Assembly: GCA_023515745.1 (NCBI GenBank)
Contig: JALECJ010000257.1
Span: 2,978,687 to 3,042,686, forward strand
Length of the DNA: 64,000 bases
Source: Amoeboaphelidium protococcarum
Lineage: Eukaryota; Aphelidiomycota; Aphelidea
Direction: 5' to 3'
A program made the translations under genes and the position numbers. Below the pieces are notes generated by a model. The model ran no database searches. It worked only from the letters and a program-made list of their open reading frames with translations, and was not told the origin of the DNA. Numbering within the stretch: position 1 is the stretch's first letter; the number at the start of each line of letters is the position of its first letter. Positions 36,846-46,764 of this stretch are shown piece after piece.

Positions 36846-36962
36846 TTATCAATTGAATTTCAATATTAATTAAAGTTTGTAAGGATAATTAATTTAAGCT
36901 TCGATTCAACATTAATATCTCTTTAATGAACTTTAAGCATCATCGATGACAGTCATAAGAAG

Positions 36963-39770
36963 TCACCTGTCCCACACATTGCTACGCTTTAACAGTTCCG
37001 TCGTAACTATTGCAACAGCGTAAACATCAGCTGCAAAGTATGACACGATTTCTTGCCCAGCAGGAGTTGTATTGCGTAATTAGTGTAAAATCTCAGGTGC
37101 TGCATAACTTATCGATGCGCCTTTGATTTTACCTGTGTGGAAAGCCTTGACTTTAAGAGACTGCTCATCCACAATCTTCGACAGTCCGAAGTCAGTCAGT
37201 ACCGAGAATATCATCCCACTCTGTGCATCATAGTCCAGCAAGGCGTTATCAGGCTTAATATCCAGATGGACTATTCCATTTGAATGCATCATTAATAAAG
37301 CCTGCGAGAGAGTTTTCACCAGATACAGCACCTACCGTTTTGAATACCTAAACTACAAGGCCATCTTGCTCTCTCCATGAATGTAATTTCTCATAGAGCC
37401 CAGTTCGTAGAATCGCAATAAAAGGCCAGCAGGTTCTTCACTATAGGCGTAGATATAAGCAAACCTTGGATTATCTCTGAATCTGTACATTATGCTCAAC
37501 TCCTAGAAGAATATGGCACGCTAATTATCTGTCAACATACGGGTACTACGCGCAATTTATTTAAACAACAGCTTAACACCAGCTGGAACTCTTTATTAAA
37601 GTGATGAATTCAACAACACCTCTGCAAAGTAAATAGAACCAATACCACCCTTGGTCAATAACTTGGATGTCTTAAAATCTACTCCATACTGCGCTTGCAT
37701 AAACACTGGGATGGCAATAATATTGGATGCTTAAATCGTTGTCTGTTACAAAGTTGTACTTGCGTACGGAACCGTGTGAGTAGCGCTATTAACCAAGGTA
37801 GTACTGTAGTTCATCTATGGTGAGCCTCTGGCCTATTTAACCATTTTGCGCAATCTCCTCTTAGTTACAAAGTAAGCAGCTCCTATTACAAAGACAGCGA
37901 TAAATGCAATAGTCGCAATCAACGCGTATGCACTAACCATACTTAGAGACTGATTTGGATTTGACTACACATCCGGATAACTAGTGGTAAGTACGTCTTG
38001 GCTCTAAGTAGTGCTTTAAATAATATCAGAACCGAAAGTAAACTATATTCCAGTTCCATATAGAGTTTACGAGCTCATTATAGGCGCTTAGCCAGTAGAT
38101 AATGTACTGGACAATAAACTAGTCACCGTATTATCTGAGCTAACCAGAGAGGACATAGTCATAGAGTCACTATCGAGAGACAGTGAAGCAGAGGCGGATG
38201 ATGCATTCAGTACTGTACTAGAGAAAGGAGTTGTTGTCAGTGGAGATACAGAGGAGTTCCATTAACTTGATGGCAACGTGGATGTACTGACAGATGCTAG
38301 AGTAGTCACATTAGGAGTGATCGTGCTTGTAGAGGAGGTTCTTGACGGTTTGACCGATGTCACAGTTATAGTATGTAGTGATGTAGCAGTGGCAGTACTT
38401 GTTGTCGTCGATTTAGTTATCGGAGTAGTAGTAGTAGTAGTTGTAGTTGTAGTGGAGGTAGTAGTCGTTGTGGTACTTGTAGTAGTAGTAGTAGTCGTCG
38501 TCGTCGTTGTTGTTGTTGTGGTGGTGGTAGAAGTAGTAATCATTGTTGTCATAGTAGTAACAGATGGTAAATATGATGCCTAATAGGGAGCTGCCAATGT
38601 TTTGGCTAAAGGCAAGTCCTTATTTACCAATATAACCGCATTTCCATTCTGCAGCAGATCACTCGCCCCAACAATTATCACGGTACGATCATCAAGCATT
38701 GTCATCGATGTAAATACCATTGCAAAATCAGGTTCAAACCAATGATAATAGAAGTCGCCATCAAAATTCGTAAAATCGTTCAGCATCAAATTGCCAGCCC
38801 AATTAGAATCTTAGTAAACATCAACACTGCCGACATTCATAACTTTATTGGAAGAGAGATCGATGTGAATATCGAAGAGTTTACAGTGAAACTGCTTATA
38901 ATACACAAAGAATCTAGGATCCAATGTGCCATCCAGCCCATATCTTACAACTAGAGTGGCATCACCGGCAAGGGTAGAATACGTTGCCATATCATTTGTA
39001 TATGAACCTTTCCAAATTCCACCAGCATACAGATAGCCACGGTAAAGTTTTACAGTTTTAAACTCGGTCAAGCTACTGGTATACAATGTTCTCTACCATC
39101 TCAAAGTGAAGCCCCCAGATGATGATACAGCATAACTAGCTATGAATCCCTTTCGTTAACTAGACTACAAGACACTGCCGGTAACGACCAAATTAAGATC
39201 ATCCTAATTGACTGATGATCGAATCTAATCGTCAGTACCAAGATCAATGACGATACGATTCAAAAGAGTCCCATCAGATGCGTTAATAGACATTACCTAA
39301 CCATCTATACCTTTAAAAGAGCTCAAAGGATCATCTTTAGTCTACCCGGTCACTGTAATTATATTTTTGGATGCAAAAAGCTATATATTCCAACCAATAT
39401 TATCCAAACCAGATGTACCATAAGTTTTCGTCCACGCTACAGAGCCATCGCTTAGTAGACGTGTTACATACACGTAGCCATTGATGCTATTCTTAACCTG
39501 ACCTGTGACGTATATATCGCCAGTTTAATGATTTACTGCAATACCATAAGGCATGTCAGCACCAGATGATAGTTGATTAGCCTTCCACGTATGCTGCCAT
39601 ACGATTGAGCCAGTGTTGGACAGCACCTATACCATACTGGTGAGCGTCGTCTAAGCCTAACATGCAGCATAAGCAGTGTTATTACCGACACGAGCCACCA
39701 CAGAGTAACAGTAATGAGCCGCACTGTTCAACACTTTATTATTGTTCAAAGGGCTGATTACTTATGACAT
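36963..39770 (-). CDS. Receptor-like kinase with propeller-like ectodomain and Thr-rich stalk
   Basis: 935 residues in one frame, ATG 39770 to TGA 36963-36965. Residues 1-390 carry repeated motifs of the kind GDIYVTGQ...GYVYVTRLLSDGSVAWTKTYGT, AGGIWKGSYTND and VIIVGASDL, suggestive of a beta-propeller. Residues about 406-560 are Thr/Ser-rich (a long almost pure Thr run), a likely O-glycosylated stalk. A TM helix lies at about 607-632 (LIATIAFIAVFVIGAAYFV) followed by KRRLRK. The kinase has LLTKGGIGSIYFAEV, a catalytic Lys in AGVKLLFK, HLDIKPDNALL, TDFGLSKIV and SYAAPEIL. It ends just after subdomain IX (ADVYAVAIVTTELL), so the late C-lobe is missing. No signal peptide is visible at this Met; an upstream exon may supply it. 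Ligand and substrate unknown. Confidence 0.75.
38430..38552. repeat. Trinucleotide (ACN)n low-complexity tract coding poly-Thr
   Basis: On the plus strand this is an array of GTA/GTT/GTC/GTG triplets. On the minus strand it encodes the Thr-rich stalk of the receptor kinase. Mixed codons rather than one repeated triplet suggest selection for Thr rather than simple slippage. Confidence 0.85.
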
Positions 39771-40265
39771 GATTCAAACTACCTAGTGACCAATTCAATT
39801 GATTCAGTGATGATGTACTTATGACACGAATCTAAATTAACTAATTATGATCCTGTAAAGGTGATAGTGTGAAGTCAAAAATTTATATAAATCCAAGTAT
39901 CATGTGATGATAAAAAGACACAATGATCGATAGCAGATAGCGTTGCTGTATTAATGGAAAATTAACATGCGTACTCCAATCTATAATTGGATCAAGATGA
40001 GCCCAATCAAATTCAAGGCATTATGATGATATCAGATCGAAACCAAGGCACGAATGTTATTAATCCCCAGTCATATCGTTCAGCATTAAAATCCTTTTGA
40101 AGTTATTGAGAATTGCAGTCATAGATTCATCACGTGTACTGTATATATCAAGTAATGCATATAATCAATCAAACATATCTGACAGGTATGGCACCATAAG
40201 GTAACTAAAACGCAATTCATAAAGTAATAGAAACGCCAATTTTCAAAGATATTACTTTATTCCAT
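39771..40265. other. Spacer between receptor kinase and carnitine acetyltransferase
   Basis: No gene recognised. It should hold the kinase promoter and possibly a first exon with a signal peptide, which I could not place with confidence. Confidence 0.4.
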
Positions 40266-42318
40266 TCAAAGTTTACTCATACTTTTGGATTCTCCGGATG
40301 CATTAGAGTGCTGCACTAGGGGATTACTGCCGAAAATGATACTCATCTCATCCAAAGATTCGGACAACAAGTGACCCATCTTGGCACATGCATTCTTAAC
40401 TCCAGCATTTCTCTCCGTGGATCCCGAAGTACCATTGTTGATTAACCAAGATCCAGGCCCCTCCTTCAGACTGGCAATGTTGTAATGGATAGAATCGTTC
40501 TTGATCATGTACGCAATTCCAAATCCTTCAGGCACCACCTGACCCCATCCGTAGCCATCATAATATTCAGAAGTAATCTAAGATGAAGATATGTACCAAT
40601 TGCTAGAGTCTTTGAATACAGGATCATCCAGCAATGCAGGCTTATGCTTCATCTCAGACAATAGCATCTTCAATCCCAGAAAATGGCGATCAACTCCTCT
40701 ACCTTCCACACAATCAGCCATGTACTTGCCATGGTGATCAATGGCAGCTCTTCCCAGTTGATCCAATTGTTTCACACTCACCTCAGTTCTACCTTAAACT
40801 GCTGACTGAACAAACTGCAGAGATTCATTAGACACGGAGCGACACGTCTCTGTACGTCCCCATGCAAATTTACGGGCTGTGGCACTCTCATATGTGGAGC
40901 GAGACACTCCAAATAGCTTGAAATACGCCAGCTAGATAGATAGCTGAACAAAAGCATCCGGAGATAATTTCAATAGCTTGATTCGGTTCTTGCCAAATTT
41001 GTTATAAGCCAACACATGATGATCATGACGCGCAATATCTTACTAAAATCTGTCCACTGCTCTATCGATGCCACACTTTAATTACTCATCAAGATGAAAT
41101 TGCAATCTTTAAGCAACTTTAACGTCCAACGTATGCACTTAATCCCCACCACTCGGAGTCTTGGCAGCTTCCTACTTGCCATTTTTGAATGCATTATCCA
41201 GAATATACTCACATAATCTGTGCGTAGGAGTAGCATCCATCATTGAGTGCTCACCCAAGAAGCCAGCTTTTCCATTCTAAAATACAATGAACTGCAAGCT
41301 CTTGTCGTACCATCTGTTCTTACCATCACCATGCCATAGCGCACGCCCAACTTCAGATAATGTCTATGGCGAATCTCCTGGATATGAAGTCATGGATGGT
41401 TCGTCGTCGAGACAAATGACAAACGCAGCACTTTCAATCTATCTAAGAACATCTTCATTTCTGCCTGATAGAGTCTTCAGATGCTGCTAATAACGAGTCC
41501 ATACATCTCTATTCTCTGAAGTGAGAGCTCCGACTGGGAAGCCATCAAATCCATTCTAATCAGCATCCTTCTTGATAGACATTAACGCCTTGGCCAGATC
41601 CTGCTCAGTCAGCTACTTCTGATCAGCAAATGGATTGAGAGTGTAAAATCTACCCTTTCTGATGACCAAGACATGATTGTTCTCCTAAGGATCATGCAAT
41701 AAAGTCTAATCACTGCCGGCATGAGGCTGTCTGCACGCATTGAACATGAATGCATACTGATGCATATCAAGTGGATGACCTTTACGTCCAGACGTATCAG
41801 GGTGAAGAGACTGCTCATTCAACATGGATCTAAACTTCATAGCCTCCTAAATGATGGAAGCTGCACGAACACACTGATCCCGTCTGTAAGGATCATCTTT
41901 GAACTAGAAAAAGTAAGACACATTCAACACCACACTATCTCTATAGCCCATATACGCATAGTCATTCCACCAATCAATGAGCCAGCTCTTTCCATGCTTA
42001 GCCATATCACTGGCTCTCTGTTCCAGCTACTTTTAAGCCTACAGGACTTTGGGATCCTTAAAGAAGTCATTCACCAGCTTGACATGTTATTCATAATTCT
42101 TCTCACCCTCTGGTCCTACATGATTACATAATTAGATACAATCATATGACAATGACGAACAATTCAACAACAAAAATACCTTATTATCTGAAGGCAGGTT
42201 AGATAGAACGCAAGTACTTCTCAGCAGTGTCCTTGAGAGTGGGCACAGGAAGCATGGGCAACTTGCTCTGATACCCAAAAGTAAGCTTATTCTGTTCCTG
42301 CTTCAACTAATAGCTCAT
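40266..42318 (-). CDS. CAT2: Carnitine O-acetyltransferase with peroxisomal SKL end
   Basis: 662 residues from exons 42318-42180 and 42115-40266; the 64-bp GT-AG intron restores QQGPEGEKNYEQH. Starts with QSKLPMLPVPTLKDTAEKYL, the choline/carnitine acyltransferase N-terminal signature, and contains SWLIDWWNDYAYMGYRDSVV, RFYTLNPFADQKQLTEQDL, FLGEHSMMDATPTHRL (region of the catalytic His), and YGWGQVVPEGFGIAYMI. It reversibly transfers acetyl groups between CoA and carnitine to shuttle acetyl units out of peroxisomes and mitochondria. The last residues are K-S-M-S-K-L followed by TGA, a canonical PTS1 signal, in agreement with dual-location fungal CAT2. No clear mitochondrial presequence at this start. 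Confidence 0.95.
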
Positions 42319-42713
42319 ACTCCTCCTAGTTTTCTACACTCAATATAGTCTCATATTAACACAGATATTAGAATTCTATAATTACAGATGGAATAAAGAA
42401 ATACTTACAGAAAGCATCAGACGATTAAACTATAAAGACTAGTATCACTTTTACTAAATCACGCATGCACTAATGCCAAAACGATACAGAAAGAGAGAGA
42501 GAACGGAATTAAAATTTTTCATTTGAGCCAAAAGCTGCGGGAATAACAGCGCAACCAACTGGTCGGGAAGTCTCAGAAAGAGAGAAAGAGAGAAGAACAT
42601 CGTGAGGGCGAATGAAGAGGATTACATGCATGAGATGTGAGTTCAGCTTCATATATACGCAATAACACATAGTAAAGATATAATTAGACGATAATTCAAA
42701 TATAACAATTTCT
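42319..42713. other. Spacer between carnitine acetyltransferase and AKTIP
   Basis: No gene. Contains several GA-rich patches (for example near 42490-42502 and 42574-42598) upstream of the acetyltransferase start, possibly promoter elements. Confidence 0.5.
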
Positions 42714-43334
42714 TCATTATCGCAAGAGTTGTGATTTCAAGTTGCGATACTCTTCCTCTGACATTGACTAGGCGGTTTGTAATGGAATATTGAAGTATTC
42801 GTGATCAGCAGTTTACATATTAGTCTGTGTGGAGTGCACAAAGTCGCGAATCTTGGTTCGTATCACCATTGAGCTATCTTCCACTGCGGCAGACTATGCT
42901 TTTAGTATCATATCAGTATCTGTAAACACTCTTTATACATAGAGCAGAATATCGCGCATATACACATCATTCAAATTTACATCTTCATTCCGTTTGTGTT
43001 ATTATTATTGTTACTGATGCTATTTCTGTTCCATTGACTCTCTCATCAGAGCCATATCCAACTGACCGCCGTATTATTTAATTAGCGGGTGGTAAATATT
43101 ACTGTTATGAAATATGACTTCTGGTAGTTAATTCTAGGATATCAAGTAAGGATACTATGGAAGTACTTGAATGCTAAACTTGAGAACGGCCTACTGATAG
43201 AGTCCCTCTTTTACAAACCAGACCACGTCCCAGCGACACTCTTCAAGCACTGGGAGTACATACATTCCATCAATCGGATGTGTCCTCATATAATCATATT
43301 CAATAGCCAATGCATATTTACCCAGTGTTGACAT
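42714..43334 (-). CDS. AKTIP: AKTIP/FTS-type ubiquitin E2 variant
   Basis: 206 residues, one exon. It opens with YALAIEYDYMRTHPIDGMYV and proceeds WFVKEGLYQQAVLKFSIQVL, PQYPYL, PEVIFHNSNIYHPLI, GGQLDM and DILLYVQRVFTDTD, matching animal AKTIP/Fused Toes (e.g. 'GVYVQPS', 'FIRHGLYQDGVFKF', 'FDIPVFHPLV', 'GELD', 'YARRVF'). The E2 catalytic Cys position after the HPLI...GQLD segment has no cysteine, as in true AKTIP, so it is a UEV-like scaffold rather than an enzyme. AKTIP binds Hook and FHIP proteins to link dynein to early endosomes. A poly-Gln tract encoded by mixed CAA/CAG/TAA lies near residue 115. It ends in TAA TGA. Confidence 0.88.
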
Positions 43335-43504
43335 TTCGGATGAGTTTAATTATACTGTAATTCAGATAAACTCTGCCGAACACAAATTAGTCGCGTGTCG
43401 CTGAGTAGTGGTAAGGAGTTGCCTAGACACAAAGTTAAATTTTGATTTATTATAAAACTAATGAACTGAAGAAGATAAGTGGGATATATATTGATAAAAT
43501 CAAT

Positions 43505-44048
43505 TCAAATCATTAATGTAGCTAGAACAAGAAGAAAAACATAAATCACTATACCTTGTCGCACTTACTACTGCATTGTGATGTTCTGCAGTGCAGTGAA
43601 GGAGATCTGGTTGCCATGGAGATATTCAATCTTCTTGTAATCTTCTATTGTGATCTTTTGCAAAAGCATTTGTAATTTAACGTCTTTAGCATAATTCACT
43701 TATCGGAAACATAGAATTGTTAGGATATGGTCAAGCGATACGGTAATGCGACAAGTTCTGACAATCCATTTGCTCCTGTGTAAGATCATGGTGATACATC
43801 CAGATAGAGGGATCAAAGACAGTCTCCGATTGGGAAAAATTTGTATCGCAATGATAGCGATAATGGTTACGAGATGGTCCAAAAGTCTTCAGGACTGTAT
43901 ATGGATTCTCAAGATGACCGCCGTCCTTAGGCACGCCATTAAAGAGACTTTTATGAGCCCAGTGGAAATTAGAATCAATCCAATGAAAGATTCGATCATC
44001 ATGGCTTGAAACAGTCAGCTTACAAAAATTATGGTTCCAGTTCTCCAT
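43505..44048 (-). CDS. Unrecognised 166-residue protein with C-terminal membrane anchor
   Basis: Exon 1 is 44048-43742, intron 43699-43741 (43 bp, GT-AG, with a CTAAC branch-like motif), exon 2 43698-43505 ending at TGA. The protein begins MENWNHNFCKLTVSSHDDRI, is rich in His, Trp and Asn in its first half, and ends with a hydrophobic helix (GIVIYVFLLVLATLMI) suggesting a tail anchor. The splice converts a frame that would stop at 43731 into a longer sensible reading (SHYLNYAKDVKLQMLLQKIT). No family recognised. Divergent from the next gene, start codons 50 bp apart. Confidence 0.5.
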
Positions 44049-44098
44049 ATCAACCTTCCCCTGCACAATAATAATAGTATGAATTTGCTCACGATTAT

Positions 44099-45085
44099 AT
44101 GTAATTCAAGTAACGCGACATATCAAGGTAGTAATCCAGGGAAAGTCTGGCGCGATCAGAAGATTACAGGGATATCAGTATTAAACCGAATGCACAGTAG
44201 CTGCTTAGATAACAGATGGCGGAGGTTGCGCGTAAAAAAGAGCTGGATAAGCAAAGGCGATTGGAGGTGGACAGATTGGAGGAAGAAAGGATAGAGCGGG
44301 AACGGCGTGAACTTGCACGGAAATATGAATTAGAACGCAAGAATGAAAAAGCTATTGGGTAGAAGGGGACTGGTGAATCTGGTGATGGAGAAGTCATGAT
44401 TTTTGCCGGGAGTAAGAAATAGTCCTAATTGGATCGAGCAAAGGAGGAAGCATCTAGGAAGTTTTTGGAAGCTTAGAAAGAGGCAGAGCTGTTGAAGAAG
44501 AATAGATTTAGTGATAAACGTGGAGCTATGTAAGAGAAAGTCGAAGTAAGAAGTAAATAAGGTAGCAGGCGATAATCTACGTAGAGTAATAGTTAGTAGC
44601 CGTAGTAAGATTAACAAAAGTAGAGACGAATGTCTTAGAAACTTGATAGATAGAATGTGGATGCCGCGATTTAAAATGTCCCTCCACAAGGCTCATTGAC
44701 TCTACCAGTATTTAATCAGAATGCAGTTCCGGCATAATAGCTACCATAACTACCAGTATAATCTTTTGACTTGTCATCGAAAGCAATGTCAATACTGGAT
44801 TAGCTAATTTAAATGAAAATGCATTTGGAGTAAGAGAGATTGCTGTTTCAATAAGAAGTCTCGATGACGCGTTAATTGATGCGCAATACTGATTAAATCC
44901 CCCAACCGTCACCTTATCTGGGTATCATGCAGCAGAATAAAAATGTAGGTAATGGATCGGCTCCAGTTCAAATCTAGATGTCTAGTCAAAACACGGTAGA
45001 AAGCCAGAATGAGTTAAAGTCAACTTCAAAGTTAGTCCCACTCTCGATATGTCGATTGGATGATTGTAGAACGTTGGAAAAGTGA
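44099..45085 (+). CDS. Coiled-coil protein, possibly CSPP1-like
   Basis: 328 residues, single exon under UAR = Gln. A strong Arg/Glu/Lys coiled coil spans about 35-90 (LRQQMAEVARKKELDKQRRL, EEERIERERRELARKYELER), then a Gly-rich turn, a second charged helix (RAKEEASRKFLEAQKEAELL), a Gln-rich basic segment, and a third helix near 230-265 (QMKMHLEQERLLFQQEVSM). The spacing resembles centrosome/spindle pole protein CSPP1 and CCDC66, but no diagnostic motif was verified. The start was taken at the first Met of the open frame; it is 50 bp from the start of the divergent gene. Confidence 0.55.
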
Positions 45086-45138
45086 ATAAAAAGCGTTGGT
45101 CAATTAAATCTATTACTTTTGTCATCAATCTAAGAAAA

Positions 45139-46446
45139 TCACTATTTCTTTTCACCGCCAAAGAGTCTGGTCCAGAATGAGGCAATGCCATCCTTGGCTT
45201 AGCTATTCTATTGCTTGTCAGACTTTGAACCATTATCTTGTAAGCTTCTAGTTTAACTACCAGATCCTTCACCTTAATGACTGTTTCTGCCGATTATCAA
45301 ATTTTTAGGGAATTGAGGCTTTGCGACAATGTTGAACTATGGAGAATGCAGATTCTTGTTCTTCATGGCTCTCTCACGGAAGACTATCAACTGAGCCTAA
45401 TGACTTGGCTTGATGTCGCCCGGAACTGTAAACTCTACGGCGTAACAAATTGGTTCTCCAGACTTGGTCTTTGCCATATAGTTCTTTGGCACATTGAATA
45501 GCATGCCGCCATCTTTACCGTCAGTGCCACGCTTGAAGAAGCCACCATCATACGAAGCAGTGCTTCGATATGCAGCAGCATCCTAGTCACTATCACTGTA
45601 GGGATCCATATATTTATCAGAATATCCCGTGTCTACTTCTGGGTCCCCTTGCTATTAATTGGAAGCTACGTCTTGAGGACCATACTCATCGCTGCGTTGA
45701 AAGCCTGTACTGCTGTGACCAACTCTTGATCCGCCATGCATGGATGGATTAGATCCCTGCAAGCGCTGGCCTTCCATCTCATAATAAGGTTGTTCATCCT
45801 AATAAAATTGATTCTGCTCCAAGCCACTGTCCGGCCCATTAGGATTTCCGCGCATTGACCGCTGTTGGCTTCTAGATGCAAATTCGCTCTCGCCATCACC
45901 ATTGCTACCAGAGCGACCACTCATGTCACCACCAGTCTAAGCATCTTGATCATTAACAGTCACTCCATTGCTACTATCAGCCAAAAGCTTTCTCACTTAG
46001 TCTGGAATTAGAGCCTTGCTAAATCCCTCATAACTCTTGACATACGCGTCTTGAATCTACTTCAGCTTTTATGCAGTCAGCGGCGACACTTTGATTTCAC
46101 CGGCCTCAACCTTGGCGCCCCTAATGCCATGATTAGTGTTGAATTTTACCTTCATCTCGGACATTTTGGCATCTGGTGCCTTAGTCCAGCACATGACGAC
46201 AGCCGCTTCCTGAGATTGGATAAAGACACCGCCATTCTACGCAGTCGGAAGACCATACCATTTCAAGGCGTTTCTACTAAACTTTCCACCTTCCACAGGA
46301 CCATCATTTTAGCCACCAATTGAGCGATACTATTTCTCTTGAGTCTATTACATCTCCGACTGCTTTTTGCGTCCCAACCAAGGACTAGCGTCTACAGGAT
46401 CGTAGACAAGAGCAGAAAGCGCGATTGCAATGTAAATCAGTTTCAT
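45139..46446 (-). CDS. Secreted or surface protein of unknown function
   Basis: 435 residues, one exon. Clear signal peptide MKLIYIAIALSALVYDPVDA with likely cleavage before SPWLG. No TM helix follows. The first third is globular (GGVFIQSQEAAVVMCWTKAP, KFNTNHGIRGAKVEAGEIKV), the middle 200 residues are Ser/Gly/Asp/Gln/Tyr-rich and probably disordered, and a second globular block follows (GEPICYAVEFTVPGDIKPSH, LIVFRERAMKNKNLHSP). The two cysteines could pair. Gene ends TAG TGA. No family recognised; a role at the cell surface is inferred only from the signal peptide. Convergent with the CSPP-like gene. Confidence 0.65.
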
Positions 46447-46764
46447 ATTCAATATACGTACGTAAGTCTAGATAAAGCCGATACAAAAGTATGAAAAGTA
46501 ATACTTAAGATTTGAAGGAAATATATATCCACGTTTTGTTTATAGGAGGAAGAGAGTTTAATTTGTGATCCACATTACCGCATCTGTCCACATGAATGTA
46601 ACGTAGCTCGATTCAGGACCAATGATTGGAGTTCAGCATGTTACGTTGCAACTTTAGCCAAAACGTGTTATCAAAGTAACAAAAGATGCAAAATGTTACG
46701 GTGTTGGAAACTTGAAAATAGAATGTGAACTGGTAATATTAAACTTATAGCGACAAAATCAGTC
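46447..46764. other. Spacer
   Basis: Promoter side of the secreted-protein gene and 3' flank of the CEP350-like gene. Nothing recognised. Confidence 0.5.

Noticed and set aside
38278-38583. Plus-strand frame with long poly-Val
   Set aside because: Antisense of the Thr-rich stalk of the receptor kinase; no other protein-like feature.
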